Shown here piece by piece: positions 33,705 to 43,176 of a stretch of DNA of 64,000 bases. Under the pieces are notes generated by a model. It saw only the letters and a list, made by a program, of their open reading frames with translations. It was not told where the DNA came from and ran no database searches. The stretch spans positions 1,505,001 to 1,569,000 of the forward strand of contig NZ_CP097298.1 in assembly GCF_023503965.1 (NCBI RefSeq), in the 5' to 3' direction. Position 1 is the stretch's first letter. Each line of letters opens with the position of its first letter. The position numbers and the translations under genes are program-made. This DNA comes from Brevundimonas albigilva. Its GTDB lineage: Bacteria; Pseudomonadota; Alphaproteobacteria; Caulobacterales; Caulobacteraceae.

Positions 33705-35489
33705 ATGGCTGCTTACGAGCTTATCGATCACGAATACGACGTCGTCGTCGTCGGCGCCGGCGGTTCGGGCCTGCGCGCCGCCCTGGGCGCCGCCCAGCAG
33801 GGGCTGAAGGTCGCCTGCGTGACCAAGGTCTTCCCCACCCGCTCCCACACCGTGGCCGCCCAGGGCGGCATCTCGGCCAGCCTCGGCAACATGGGCGAGG
33901 ACAGCTGGCAGTGGCACATGTACGACACCGTCAAGGGGTCGGACTGGCTGGGCGACCAGGACGCCATCGAATATCTGGTCAGGAACGCCCCCAAGGCCGT
34001 CTATGAGCTGGAGCACTGGGGCGTGCCCTTCTCCCGCACGGACGAGGGCAAGATCTATCAGCGCGCCTTCGGCGGCATGACCCGCAACTTCGGCGAAGGC
34101 CCGGTGCAGCGCACCTGCGCCGCCGCCGACCGCACCGGCCACGCCATCCTGCACACCCTCTACGGCCAGTCGGTGCGCCGCGAGGTGAAGTTCTTCATCG
34201 AATATTTCGCGCTGGACCTGATCATGCAGGACGGCGCCTGCACCGGCGTCACCGCGCTTCAGCTCGACACCGGCCAGCTGCACCAGTTCCGCGCCAAGAT
34301 GGTGGTGCTGGCGACCGGCGGCTACGGCCGCGCCTATTTCTCGGCCACCAGCGCCCACACCTGCACCGGCGACGGCAACGCCATGGTGCTGCGCGCCGGC
34401 CTGCCGCTGCAGGACATGGAGTTCGTCCAGTTCCACCCGACCGGCATCTACGGCGCCGGCTGCCTGATCACCGAGGGCGCGCGCGGCGAGGGCGGATACC
34501 TGACCAACTCGGAAGGCGAGCGCTTCATGGAGCGCTATGCGCCGACCGTGAAGGACCTGGCCCCGCGCGACATGGTTTCGCGCTCCATGACCATCGAGAT
34601 CCGCGAAGGCCGCGGCGTGGGCCCGAACAAGGACCACATCTTCCTGCACCTGGACCACCTGGATCCCAAGATCCTGCACCAGCGCCTGCCGGGCATCTCC
34701 GAAAGCGCCAAGATCTTCGCCGGCGTCGACGTGACCAAGGAGCCGATCCCGGTCCTGCCGACCGTCCACTACAACATGGGCGGCATCCCGACGAACTATC
34801 ACGGCGAGGTGCTGACCCTGCGCGACGGCAACCCCGACAGCGTGGTTCCGGGCCTGATGGCCGTGGGCGAGGCCGCCTGCGTCTCGGTGCACGGCGCCAA
34901 CCGCCTGGGCTCCAACTCGCTGACCGATCTGGTGGTGTTCGGCCGCGCCGTCGGCCTGCGCTGCGGCGAGGTGGTGGACAAGGCCTCGGCCGTGCCCGCC
35001 GCGCCCAAGGCCCAGATCGACGCTCACCTGGCCCGCCTGGACCGCTTCAGGAACGCGAACGGCTCGACCCCGACCGCCGAGCTGCGCCTGTCGATGCAGC
35101 GCGCCATGCAGGCCGACGCGGCGGTGTTCCGCACCGGCGAGACCCTGCAGCAGGGCGTCGACAAGCTGCGCGCCATCGACGCCGCCGGCGCCGACATCAA
35201 GACTGTCGATCGCGGCCTGATCTGGAACACCGACCTGGTCGAGACCCTGGAATACGACAACCTGATCGCCCAGGCCCTGGTCACGATCGAGGGCGGCCTG
35301 AACCGCACGGAATCGCGCGGCGCCCACGCCCGCGAGGACTATCCGGACCGCGACGACGTGAACTGGATGAAGCATACCCTGGCCTGGAAGCGGCCGGGCG
35401 AAGGCGTCCAGATCGATTACCGTCCGGTGCACAACTACACCATGTCCGACGAAGTCTCGTACATCGAGCCCAAGGCGCGGGTTTACTAA
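33705..35489 (+). CDS. sdhA: Succinate dehydrogenase flavoprotein subunit SdhA
   Basis: The 594-residue protein has the FAD-binding motif [18 protein letters not shown]. The covalent-FAD His is in [18 protein letters not shown]. Substrate residues are seen in [23 protein letters not shown], and [20 protein letters not shown] contains the conserved capping and flavin loop. It oxidises succinate to fumarate in the TCA cycle. Full length, intact frame, 7 bases after sdhD. Confidence 0.97.
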   Translation: MAAYELIDHEYDVVVVGAGGSGLRAALGAAQQGLKVACVTKVFPTRSHTVAAQGGISASLGNMGEDSWQWHMYDTVKGSDWLGDQDAIEYLVRNAPKAVYELEHWGVPFSRTDEGKIYQRAFGGMTRNFGEGPVQRTCAAADRTGHAILHTLYGQSVRREVKFFIEYFALDLIMQDGACTGVTALQLDTGQLHQFRAKMVVLATGGYGRAYFSATSAHTCTGDGNAMVLRAGLPLQDMEFVQFHPTGIYGAGCLITEGARGEGGYLTNSEGERFMERYAPTVKDLAPRDMVSRSMTIEIREGRGVGPNKDHIFLHLDHLDPKILHQRLPGISESAKIFAGVDVTKEPIPVLPTVHYNMGGIPTNYHGEVLTLRDGNPDSVVPGLMAVGEAACVSVHGANRLGSNSLTDLVVFGRAVGLRCGEVVDKASAVPAAPKAQIDAHLARLDRFRNANGSTPTAELRLSMQRAMQADAAVFRTGETLQQGVDKLRAIDAAGADIKTVDRGLIWNTDLVETLEYDNLIAQALVTIEGGLNRTESRGAHAREDYPDRDDVNWMKHTLAWKRPGEGVQIDYRPVHNYTMSDEVSYIEPKARVY

Positions 35490-35490
35490 G

Positions 35491-36288
35491 ATGGTCCAGC
35501 TCACTCTCCCCAAGGGCTCCAAGCCGACGACGGGCAAGGTCTTCAAGGCCGCGCCGGGATCGAAGGACGTCAAGACCTACAAGGTCTATCGCTACGACCC
35601 CGAGGTCGACGCCGACCCGCGCTGGGATGTCTATGAGGTGCCGACCGGCGACCACGGCCCGATGCTGCTGGACGCCCTGATCCACATCAAGAACACCATC
35701 GACCCCACCCTGTCGTTCCGCCGCTCGTGCCGCGAGGGCATCTGCGGCTCGTGCTCGATGAACATCGACGGGCGCAACACCCTGGCCTGCACCAAGGGCT
35801 GGGACGAATGCCAGTCGTCCAACATCACCATCGCCCCCCTGCCCCACCAGCCGGTGGTCAAGGACCTGGTGACGGACCTCAGCCTGTTCTACGCCCAGTA
35901 CGATTCCATCCAGCCCTACCTCCAGTCCGACGAGCCGGATCCGGAGAAGGAGCGGCTGCAGTCGCCCGCCGACCGCGAGAAGCTGGACGGCCTGTACGAA
36001 TGCATCCTGTGCGCCTGCTGCTCGACCTCGTGCCCCAGCTACTGGTGGAACCAGGAAGAATACCTCGGCCCGGCCGCCCTGCTGCAGTCCTACCGCTGGA
36101 TCTCCGACAGCCGCGACGACGCCACCCAGAAGCGCCTGGACGACCTGGAAGACCCGTTCAAGCTGTATCGCTGCCACACGATCATGAACTGCGCCCAGGT
36201 CTGCCCCAAGGGCCTGAACCCGGCCAAGGCCATCGCCGAGACCAAGAAGCTGATGATCGCCCCCGGCCGCAAGAAGCAGGCGGCCTGA
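35491..36288 (+). CDS. sdhB: Succinate dehydrogenase iron-sulfur subunit SdhB
   Basis: Three cluster-binding motifs are visible: [15 protein letters not shown]...LAC for [2Fe-2S], [12 protein letters not shown] for [4Fe-4S], and [17 protein letters not shown] for [3Fe-4S]. At 265 residues the length is normal. It carries electrons from SdhA to the membrane subunits. The start follows the sdhA stop by one base, closing the sdhCDAB operon. Confidence 0.97.
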   Translation: MVQLTLPKGSKPTTGKVFKAAPGSKDVKTYKVYRYDPEVDADPRWDVYEVPTGDHGPMLLDALIHIKNTIDPTLSFRRSCREGICGSCSMNIDGRNTLACTKGWDECQSSNITIAPLPHQPVVKDLVTDLSLFYAQYDSIQPYLQSDEPDPEKERLQSPADREKLDGLYECILCACCSTSCPSYWWNQEEYLGPAALLQSYRWISDSRDDATQKRLDDLEDPFKLYRCHTIMNCAQVCPKGLNPAKAIAETKKLMIAPGRKKQAA

Positions 36289-36331
36289 GGATCGTGCGGC
36301 GGAGGCTTGCCTCCGCCGCGCCCTCGTCTAA

Positions 36332-36661
<330 letters not shown>

Positions 36662-36705
36662 CGTGACGCGCGGCGCCATCCGGCTTCTGGCGCGTTGACC
36701 GCTCC

Positions 36706-37062
36706 GTGAGCTTGTTCGGTTCGAAATTCGGTCGCGCCCCGGACCCGGCCGACCGCCGCCAGGAGCCCCGTCGGGCGGCCAACGCGCGCGGGGTGGTCGT
36801 CGCCTCGGGCGTCGAGACCGCCTGTCTGATCGTGGACCAGTCCGCGGCCGGTTTCCGGCTTCGGCTCGACCGCGGCGCCGCCCTGCCGCGCGACGTCGTG
36901 GTCATCGACGTGGCCGAGGGGCTGGCCTATCCGGGCGTCGTCGTCTGGCAGAAGGGCCAGGAAGCTGGAATCAAACAGGCCGGGCCAACCCCGCTGAGGG
37001 GGCTGACGCCGGCCCGGATGACCGCCGCGCGCGAAGCCTGGCTCCGCGCGGGCGGCCGTTAG
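36706..37062 (+). CDS. PilZ-domain protein (probable c-di-GMP binder)
   Basis: GTG start. The short 118-residue protein has DRRQEPRRAANARGVV (the RxxxR c-di-GMP-binding motif) and CLIVDQSAAGFRLRLD ((D/N)xSxxG), then VWQKGQEAGIKQ. Single-domain PilZ proteins transmit c-di-GMP signals to motility, polysaccharide or cell-cycle targets. The target is unknown. Confidence 0.8.
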   Translation: MSLFGSKFGRAPDPADRRQEPRRAANARGVVVASGVETACLIVDQSAAGFRLRLDRGAALPRDVVVIDVAEGLAYPGVVVWQKGQEAGIKQAGPTPLRGLTPARMTAAREAWLRAGGR

Positions 37063-37079
37063 TCACGGGATCGGGCCGA

Positions 37080-37578
37080 TCAGGCGGCCTTGGCCGCCTT
37101 CTCCGCCTTGCCCTGGACCTGGCCCTCGATCAGCGGCGTGCCGGCGCCGATCTCGATGCGGCGGGGCTTCAGCGCTTCGGGCAGTTCGCGCTTCAGGGCG
37201 ATCGACAGCAGGCCGTTGACCAGGTTCGCCTCGGTCACGACGACATAGTCGGCCAGCTGAAACCGACGCTCGAAGTCGCGTTCGGCCAGGCCGCGGTGCA
37301 GATAGGTCTTCTGCGGCGCCCCCATCCAGAGAAGCGTCGTTGGCGGTCTTGCGGCCGGTGACGGTGAGCAGGTTCTCCTTCACCTCGATGTTCAGCTCGT
37401 CGGGCGTGAAGCCGGCGACGGCGATCTCGATGCGATAGGCGTTCTCGCCCGTGGTCTCGATGTTGTAGGGCGGATAGCCCGTGTCCTGGCTGGTGCGCGC
37501 GGCGCTTTCCAGCAGATTGGCCAGACGGTCGAAGCCGACGGCCGAACGGTACAGCGGGGTGAAATCATAGGTACGCAT
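37080..37578 (-). pseudogene. Small heat-shock protein Hsp20 (IbpA-like), frameshifted
   Basis: MRTYDFTPLYRSAVGFDRLANLLESA is the IbpA-type N-terminus. [43 protein letters not shown] begins the alpha-crystallin domain. A surplus G in GGGGG near 37318 breaks the frame. The rest ([40 protein letters not shown], with the terminal IEI-type motif) continues in another frame to 37080. It is a holdase for unfolded proteins. Good AGGAGG site, apparently masked by an RNA thermometer. Confidence 0.88.
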
Positions 37579-37605
37579 CAGCATCCTCCTGAGGATCAGC
37601 AAGGT
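37579..37605 (-). promoter_or_regulatory. ROSE-like RNA thermometer core masking the Hsp20 ribosome site
   Basis: In the mRNA, CUUGCU (37603-37598) can pair with AGGAG of the ribosome site (37590-37585) leaving one bulged G, the core geometry of ROSE thermometers (UYGCU opposite AGGA). An alternative stem AUCCUC/GAGGAU also hides the site. ROSE elements are the known control of hsp20 genes in alphaproteobacteria. Confidence 0.6.
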
Positions 37606-37831
37606 TGAGCCGCCCGGCGGTTTGGCCCGGACGGATGGAGATCAGTCCTGCCGGCCCGAAATCGGCCCCGGCGGGTCTGGAGAACCCGGCGTCGGCGTTC
37701 TCGTGGGTTCAGATGGGATGCGCCCTTCGCCCGTCAAGACGTCCGCGCGTCATTTCGTCTGCCCCGTCGAAGCGGGCTTGGTCGCCGGACGCGGGCTGCT
37801 ATGGAGAAGGGAATCCTCGGGAGAACTCGCC

Positions 37832-38617
37832 ATGCGTCACGCCCTTCTCGCCGCCGCCGCGCTCGCGGCCTGCGCCGCTCCCGGCCTGGCCCAGGCCCAG
37901 CAGACCCCGACCCTGCCGCGCTCGGCCCTGTCCACGGCGATCCCCCAGCTCCAGGAAGACGCCGCGCTCCAGGCGGCCGTGGCCTCCACGACCCGGCCCG
38001 AGGCCGACCGCGCGCGCGACCGGTGGCGTCACCCCTACGAGGCCCTGACCTTCTGGGGCCTGACGCCGGGCATGACGGTGGTCGAGATCGAGCCCGGCGG
38101 CGCCAGCTGGTGGCGCCATATCCTGGAGCCCTACGCCGCCGCCACGGGCGGGCGCTATGTGCCGGTCAACCGGCCGCTGGAGAGCATGGGGGTCGCGCCG
38201 GGAAGCGCCGACTTCATCCTGGTGGCGCGCGCCTTCCACAACTGGTCGCGCGGCGGCCGCACCGAGCCCTATCTGGCCGCCTTCTTCCAGGCGCTGAAGC
38301 CCGGCGGCGTCCTGGCGGTGGAACAGCACCGCAGCGTCGACGGCCTGAACGTCGCCGACGTCGCCCCCACCGGCTACGTTCCCGAAAGCTATGTCATCAA
38401 GGCCGCCCAGGACGCCGGCTTCGTGCTGGAGGCCCGCAGCGAGCTGAACGCCAACCCCGCCGACGATCGCGACCATCCGTTCGGCGTCTGGACGCTGCCG
38501 CCGGTCCGTCGGTCCGCGGACGATCAGGGGCGCGCCCTGACCCCCGACCAGCGCGCCGCCTTCGACGCCATCGGCGAGAGCGACCGCATGACCCTGAGAT
38601 TCCGCAAGCCGGAATAG
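37832..38617 (+). CDS. Exported class I methyltransferase-like protein
   Basis: The signal peptide MRHALLAAAALAACAAPGLAQA is followed by DRWRHPYEALTFWGLTPGMTVVEIEPGGASWWRHILEPY, a Rossmann methyltransferase motif I region. ALKPGGVLAVEQHRS (motif post-III), FVLEARSELNANPADDRDHPFGVW and IGESDRMTLRFRKPE follow. It closely resembles the next gene (same tail motif GESDRMTLxFRKP), so the two are tandem paralogues. Methyltransferases are normally cytoplasmic because SAM is, so an exported one is puzzling and may have lost methyltransferase activity. Confidence 0.8.
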   Translation: MRHALLAAAALAACAAPGLAQAQQTPTLPRSALSTAIPQLQEDAALQAAVASTTRPEADRARDRWRHPYEALTFWGLTPGMTVVEIEPGGASWWRHILEPYAAATGGRYVPVNRPLESMGVAPGSADFILVARAFHNWSRGGRTEPYLAAFFQALKPGGVLAVEQHRSVDGLNVADVAPTGYVPESYVIKAAQDAGFVLEARSELNANPADDRDHPFGVWTLPPVRRSADDQGRALTPDQRAAFDAIGESDRMTLRFRKPE

Positions 38618-38736
38618 TCCGCCCCGGCGGGCCCCGGGGCCTTTGACCCCGGCGGCGAACCTGAGTAAGCCCGTCATCGCCCCCGTCGCCGCCGAAGTCG
38701 GTCGGGCGCCGGGGCGATGCTCCGCAGGGATGTTTG

Positions 38737-39663
38737 ATGGCCGATTTTGCAGCGAACCAGGACCGCGTGTCGCGCCGGACGTTGCTGGCCGGCGCGACCG
38801 GACTGGCGCTGGCGGGCCTGGGCGCGTCGCTGTCGGGCTGCGGTCGCGGCGAGGAGAAGACGGCCGCGCCGCCCGCCGGGCCGCAGGGCCCGCCCGAGGG
38901 ATCGCTGGAATGGGCCGTCGCCGGCGCCTGGCGCACGCCCCAGGACAAGGCCCGCGACGCCTTCCGCCACCCGATGGAGACGCTGCGCTTCTTCGGCCTG
39001 CAGCCGCGCATGACGGTGCTCGAATTCTGGCCGGGCAGCGGCTGGTACACGGAAATCCTGGCCCCCTATCTGAACAAGGGCGCCGGCGCCTATGTCGCGG
39101 CCCTGTTTCCCGAGGGACCGACGGCCGACCCGGCCCAGGCGGCGCTGAACGCGGCCTTCCGCGCCCGCTTCTCGTCCGACAGGCGGCTTTACGGCGAACC
39201 TCGCTTCTCCACCTTCGGCGCGGCCAGCGGGCCGGCGGCCGATCCCGGCACGGCGGACATGGCCCTGTTCATGCGCACCCTGCACGGCTGGATGGCCGCC
39301 GGGATCGCGGAAAAGGCCTTCGCCGACGCCTACGCCGCGCTGAAGCCCGGCGGCGTCCTGGGCGTCGAGCAGCACCGGCTCGGCCCGGAAGAGGACCAGG
39401 ACCCGGTCGCCGCGAACGGATACGTCCAGGAGGCGTTCGTCCGCCAGCTGGCCGCCGAGGCCGGCTTCGTCTTCGTCGCCGCCTCCGAGATCAACGCCAA
39501 CGACAAGGACACTAAGGACCATCCGTTCGGCGTCGACACCCTGCCGCCGATGCGGCTGACCGCGCCGCGCGGAGAGCCCGCGGACCCCGCCTTCGACCGC
39601 GCGCCGTATGAAGAGATCGGCGAGAGCGACCGCATGACCTTGAAATTCAGGAAGCCCGTGTGA
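38737..39663 (+). CDS. Tat-exported lipoprotein-like methyltransferase paralogue
   Basis: The start MADFAANQDRVSRRTLLAGATGLALAGLGASLSGC combines a twin-arginine motif (SRRTLLAG) with a lipobox-like LSGC, so export by Tat and lipidation are likely. The body parallels the upstream gene: FRHPMETLRFFGLQPRMTVLEFWPGSGWYTEILAPY, ALKPGGVLGVEQHR, INANDKDTKDHPFGVDTLPP and GESDRMTLKFRKPV. Its TGA overlaps the GTG of the hydrolase gene downstream. Tat export implies folding in the cytoplasm, where a cofactor could be loaded. Confidence 0.8.
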   Translation: MADFAANQDRVSRRTLLAGATGLALAGLGASLSGCGRGEEKTAAPPAGPQGPPEGSLEWAVAGAWRTPQDKARDAFRHPMETLRFFGLQPRMTVLEFWPGSGWYTEILAPYLNKGAGAYVAALFPEGPTADPAQAALNAAFRARFSSDRRLYGEPRFSTFGAASGPAADPGTADMALFMRTLHGWMAAGIAEKAFADAYAALKPGGVLGVEQHRLGPEEDQDPVAANGYVQEAFVRQLAAEAGFVFVAASEINANDKDTKDHPFGVDTLPPMRLTAPRGEPADPAFDRAPYEEIGESDRMTLKFRKPV

Positions 39664-40660
39664 ACCGCGCCCAGACCTTCGCCGCCCATGCCCCGCTGAT
39701 GGGCGTGCCCGGCGCCGCCCCGCCGCCCGGCGGAGACGGCGACTGGTTCCGGGGCGCGGGCGGCATGCGCCTGCGCGCGGCGCTGTGGACGCCGTCGCCG
39801 ATGGTGGCCAAGACCCCGCGCGGCACCGTGGTGCTCAGCGCCGGCCGCACCGAGCCGATCGAGAAATACTACGAATTCATCGGCAATCTGCTGGCGCGCG
39901 GCTGGTGCGTCCTGGCCCACGACTGGCGCGGCCAGGGGCTGTCGGCGCGCCTGCTGCCCGACCGGCTGAAGGGCCACGCCCGCGCGGTCGAGGAGTTCCT
40001 GGACGACTACGGCCGGCTGCTGGAGACCTATCAGGCGCGGATGCCCCAGCCCTGGATCATGGTCGGCCATTCGATGGGCGCCTGCCTGAACCTGCTGACG
40101 CTGGAGGCCGGCGAGGACCGGTTCGCCGCCGCCCTGCTGTCCAGCCCCATGCTGCGGGTCAAGACGGGCAAGCGCTCGATGTGGTCGGTCAAGCTGGCCC
40201 TGCGCTGGAACATCCGTCACGGCAAGGCCGGCGACTATGTGCTGGACGACGTCGACGACCCCTTCGACCATGACTTCGAGGGCAACACCCTGACGTCGGA
40301 CGCGGCCCGCTACGACCTGTGGCGCCAGCAGCTGTTCGCCTGCCCTCACCTGGCCGTCGGGGCCCCCACCTATGGCTGGCTGGCCTTCGCCATCGACGCG
40401 GGCGAACGGCGCTGAAGCCCAAGGCCCTGAAGGCGGTGAAGATCCCCGTCACCGTGGTCCAGGCCGACCGCGACGAACTGGTCTGGAAACAGACCAGCCG
40501 ATGGGCCGCCAAGCGGCTGGAGCGCGGCCGCTATGTCGAAATCCCCGGCGCGCGCCACGAGATCATCATGGAGGCGGACGAGATGCGCGGCGTCTTCCTG
40601 CAGGAGTTCGACGCCCTGGCCGACACGGTGGCCCCGGTGCTGGAGACGACGGGCGCCTAG
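39660..40660 (+). pseudogene. Alpha/beta hydrolase (PldB/monoacylglycerol lipase-like), frameshifted
   Basis: The GTG start overlaps the upstream stop (GTGA). RTEPIEKYYEFIGNLLARGWCVLAHDWRGQGLS and the nucleophile elbow MVGHSMGACLNLL are typical of lysophospholipase L2/monoglyceride lipases. The frame breaks near 40408 (GCGGGCG). The rest, ALKPKALKAVKIPVTVVQADRDELV (Asp) and PGARHEIIMEADE (His), continues in another frame to 40660. Probably hydrolyses lysophospholipids or monoacylglycerol. Confidence 0.85.
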
Positions 40661-40696
40661 GTCCGGCGGCTTGCGCGCCTAATTCGGCGCGCACGC

Positions 40697-40722
40697 CCCT
40701 GCAAAATCAATCGCTTGCAGGG
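40697..40722. repeat. 8-bp inverted repeat CCCTGCAA/TTGCAGGG between convergent genes
   Basis: Perfect arms with a 10-nt loop between the hydrolase and the inositol-monophosphatase-family gene. It could serve as a weak bidirectional terminator. The TGCAA/TTGCA halves resemble the repeat upstream of phaZ. Confidence 0.4.
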
Positions 40723-40849
40723 CGTCCGGCGCTTTCGACCAACCGCGGTCCGAACATCGCCTATGATGCGCGGCTGGATCCGTCCTGCAGGAGGCGCCGC
40801 GCGATTTCATACGATTCACACGGTTCACACTGTCTTTTTCGATGACGCC

Positions 40850-41636
40850 CTACAGCGCCGCGCGCCGCAGCGTCACCAGGGCCTGGTCGATCAGGCGGGC
40901 GTCGCCCCACCGCCAGGATCTGGCCGCCGTCGTCCGGGGCCTGGCCGCGCCAGTTGACCACCGCGCCGCCGGCGGCGCGGATCACCGGGACCAGGGCCGA
41001 CCAGTCCCAGGGCTTCAGCCCGGCCTCGGCCACCAGGTCGATGCGCCCGGCGGCCAGCATGGCGTAGGCGTAGGCGTCGCAGCCCAGCCGCGCCAGGCGG
41101 GCGGCGGCCCGGACCTGGGTCCAGGCGCCCAGTTCCGAGCCGGTGAAGATGTCGGGGTCCGTCGTGGCGATGACGGCGTCGTTCAGCCGCTCGCAGGCCC
41201 GCACGGCCAGCGGCGTCTCGGTCTCGCCGCGCAGCAGCCGCGCGCCGGACGGTCCGCCGACGAAGATCTCGTCCAGATAGGGCTGGGCGATCACCCCGAC
41301 GGTCGGCGTCCCCGCCGTCCTCAGGGCGATCAGGGTGGTCCACAGCGGCAGGCCGGCGATGAAGGCGCGGGTGCCGTCGACGGGGTCCAGCACCCAGACG
41401 TGTTCGGCGTCGGGGCGGTCCGCGCCGTATTCCTCGCCGATCACCCCGTGGTCGGGATAGCGTTCGGCGATGCGCCGGCGGATGACGGCCTCGGCCTGGC
41501 GGTCCGCCTCGGTCACGGGGTCGAAGCCGCCGGCCCCGCCCTTGTCGTCGTGGCCGATGTCGGAACGGAACAGCGGCAGGGTCACGCGCGCCGCGTCCCG
41601 GGCCAGGTCGACGGCGAAGGCTTCGAATTCGGTCAT
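40850..41636 (-). CDS. Inositol-monophosphatase-family enzyme, probably histidinol-phosphatase HisN, tail frameshifted
   Basis: Motifs in order are HGVIGEEYGADR (metal-binding Glu), WVLDPVDGTRAFIAGLPLWTTLIAL (DPxDGT), and KPWDWSALVPVIRAAGGAV (WD at the third site). Wording such as GTRAFIAGLPLWTT is typical of the HisN branch, which removes phosphate from histidinol phosphate. A surplus G near 40909 breaks the frame after GGQILAVG. The conserved end ARLIDQALVTLRRAAL with TAG at 40850-40852 is in another frame. Start at ATG 41636 (MTEFEAFAV) rather than 41654. Confidence 0.8.
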
Positions 41637-41675
41637 GCCGGCCTCATAGAGCATGACCGGGCCGGGCGGAACCGC

Positions 41676-42048
41676 TCAGCGGGCGGGCGGGCCCTCGACG
41701 TGCAGGGACTTGGCCAGGTCCAGCAGGCGACGGCGCGGCGTTTCGTCCAGCTGGTAGAAGGCCTGGATCAGGTCCAGCGTCTCGCGGCGCGAGAACACCT
41801 CCGCCCGGGCGGGCGCGGGGGCCTCCAGCGCTTCCGCCAGGCCTTCGTAGAAATAGGCCACCGGCGTCTCCAGCGCCTCGGCCAGCTGCCACAGGCGGGC
41901 GGCCGAGATGCGGTTGGCGCCGCACTCGTACTTCTGGATCTGCTGGAAGCGGATGCCCACCTGCAGCGCCAGCTGCTGCTGGGTCAGGCCCAGCAGGCGC
42001 CGGCGCCGGCGCAGGCGGCCCCAGGTGAAGGTCGATGTCGGCGGCCAT
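41676..42048 (-). CDS. XRE-family helix-turn-helix regulator, frameshifted near its start
   Basis: ATG 42048 begins MAADIDLHLG. After a surplus G in the GGGG run near 42027 the main frame continues [60 protein letters not shown], a classic Cro/CI-type DNA-binding domain. A tail RRETLDLIQAFYQLDETPRRRLLDLAKSL follows. This family of short regulators is common and well conserved in Caulobacteraceae. Targets unknown. The gap to the divergent GlsB-type gene is 168 bp. Confidence 0.82.
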
Positions 42049-42216
42049 GAACCGGCTCCCTCGTCTGCCCGTCGTCCCGCATCGGGACGGCTCGCCTTGC
42101 GGGCGGCAAGGGGCGTGCCGGGGTCGCGCTCCAGGGGAATGCCACGCCCCAGGCAACCCGTCGGCGCGACGTGCATTTAGCTGACAGCTTGGCTTTTGGA
42201 AGGAAGGATACTGAGC

Positions 42217-42459
42217 ATGGGTATTATCGCCTGGATCATCATCGGCATCATCGCCGGTTGGCTCGCCGAACAAATCATGGGCCGCAACCACGGCCTGCTG
42301 ACCAATCTGATCGTCGGCGTCGTCGGCGCCCTGATCGGCGGCTTCATCGCCAACGCGCTGGGCTTCGCCTGGGGCGGCTGGATCGGTTCGACCATCGTCG
42401 CCACCATCGGCGCCGTGATCCTGCTGTTCCTGCTGGGACTGATCAAGCGTCGCGCCTGA
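42217..42459 (+). CDS. GlsB/YeaQ/YmgE family membrane protein
   Basis: The 80-residue protein MGIIAWIIIGIIAGWLAEQIMG has three glycine-rich membrane helices (LIVGVVGALIGGFIANALG, IGSTIVATIGAVILLFLLGLI) and a short basic end (KRRA). This is the transglycosylase-associated or stress-response family, often induced in stationary or osmotic stress. A purine-rich stretch (GGAAGGAAGGA) lies upstream of the ATG. Confidence 0.92.
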   Translation: MGIIAWIIIGIIAGWLAEQIMGRNHGLLTNLIVGVVGALIGGFIANALGFAWGGWIGSTIVATIGAVILLFLLGLIKRRA

Positions 42460-42476
42460 TCGGCTCGGCGGATGCG

Positions 42477-42511
42477 AAAAAGGGGCGGCTCGTCGAGCCG
42501 CCCCTTTCTTC
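42477..42511. terminator. Strong bidirectional intrinsic terminator
   Basis: A 13-bp stem AAAGGGGCGGCTC/GAGCCGCCCCTTT with a 3-nt loop has A-run and T-run flanks. It ends the GlsB-type gene (+) and the convergent exported-protein gene (-). Confidence 0.92.
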
Positions 42512-42523
42512 ATGCCCGGACCC

Positions 42524-43021
42524 TCAGCCCTGAGGCTGGGTCGAGTCGGTGGGCGGGGCCATCGGATCGGCGGTCGTCGCCGGATCGGCCGGGTCCGTCA
42601 TGGTCGAGGACGGATCCGCGGTGGTCGGATCGGCCGCCGGGTCGCTGGACGGCGCCGGGGTCGCGGCCGGCGCAGGGGCGGCGCCGGCGATCGGCGCGGC
42701 GGCGTCATATTCGGCCTTGGTGTAGGCCACCACCACATCGGCGCCTTCCTGGCGGATGCCGCCCAGGGGCACGGCGCGAAGCTGGCCGTCGGCGCCGCGC
42801 ACGGTCAGTTCCTGGCCGCCCTCGGCGTTGGCTTGCACGCCTTCCAGCTGGCCCAGCGCGCCGTCCGGGCCGCGAACCGTGGCGCCGGGCGTGAGCTGCA
42901 GGCTTTGCTGCGCGGGGGCGGCGGTTTCCTGGGCGGGCGCGGCCGCCTCTTGCGCCAGGGCCGGCGCGGCGGTCAGGACGGCGCCCACGGCGCCGGCGAG
43001 AAGAGCGGTCTTGAAGTTCAT
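42524..43021 (-). CDS. Exported Pro/Ala/Asp-rich protein
   Basis: The signal peptide is MNFKTALLAGAVGAVLTAAPALA. A small folded core (LTPGATVRGPDGALGQLEGVQ, LTVRGADGQLRAVPLGGIRQEGADVVVAYTKAEYDAA) resembles PRC-barrel-like or KOW-like beta domains. A low-complexity tail of Pro, Asp, Thr and Ala (about 50 residues) follows. Conserved in Caulobacteraceae in my recollection as a hypothetical protein. Likely periplasmic or surface. No function known. Confidence 0.7.
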   Translation of the reverse strand: MNFKTALLAGAVGAVLTAAPALAQEAAAPAQETAAPAQQSLQLTPGATVRGPDGALGQLEGVQANAEGGQELTVRGADGQLRAVPLGGIRQEGADVVVAYTKAEYDAAAPIAGAAPAPAATPAPSSDPAADPTTADPSSTMTDPADPATTADPMAPPTDSTQPQG

Positions 43022-43176
43022 GGGATTACCCCGGTGACGCGGGCCCGACGCCCGCACAGAGGTAATCCGCCATATTTCATATTGTTTCAGCCGCCCCGAA
43101 ATGACCCCGCGCCCGCCCCAGTTGGCCGATTCTTGGTCTATGCTGGGGCGCCGCCAACGAATCATCGGAGATCGGC

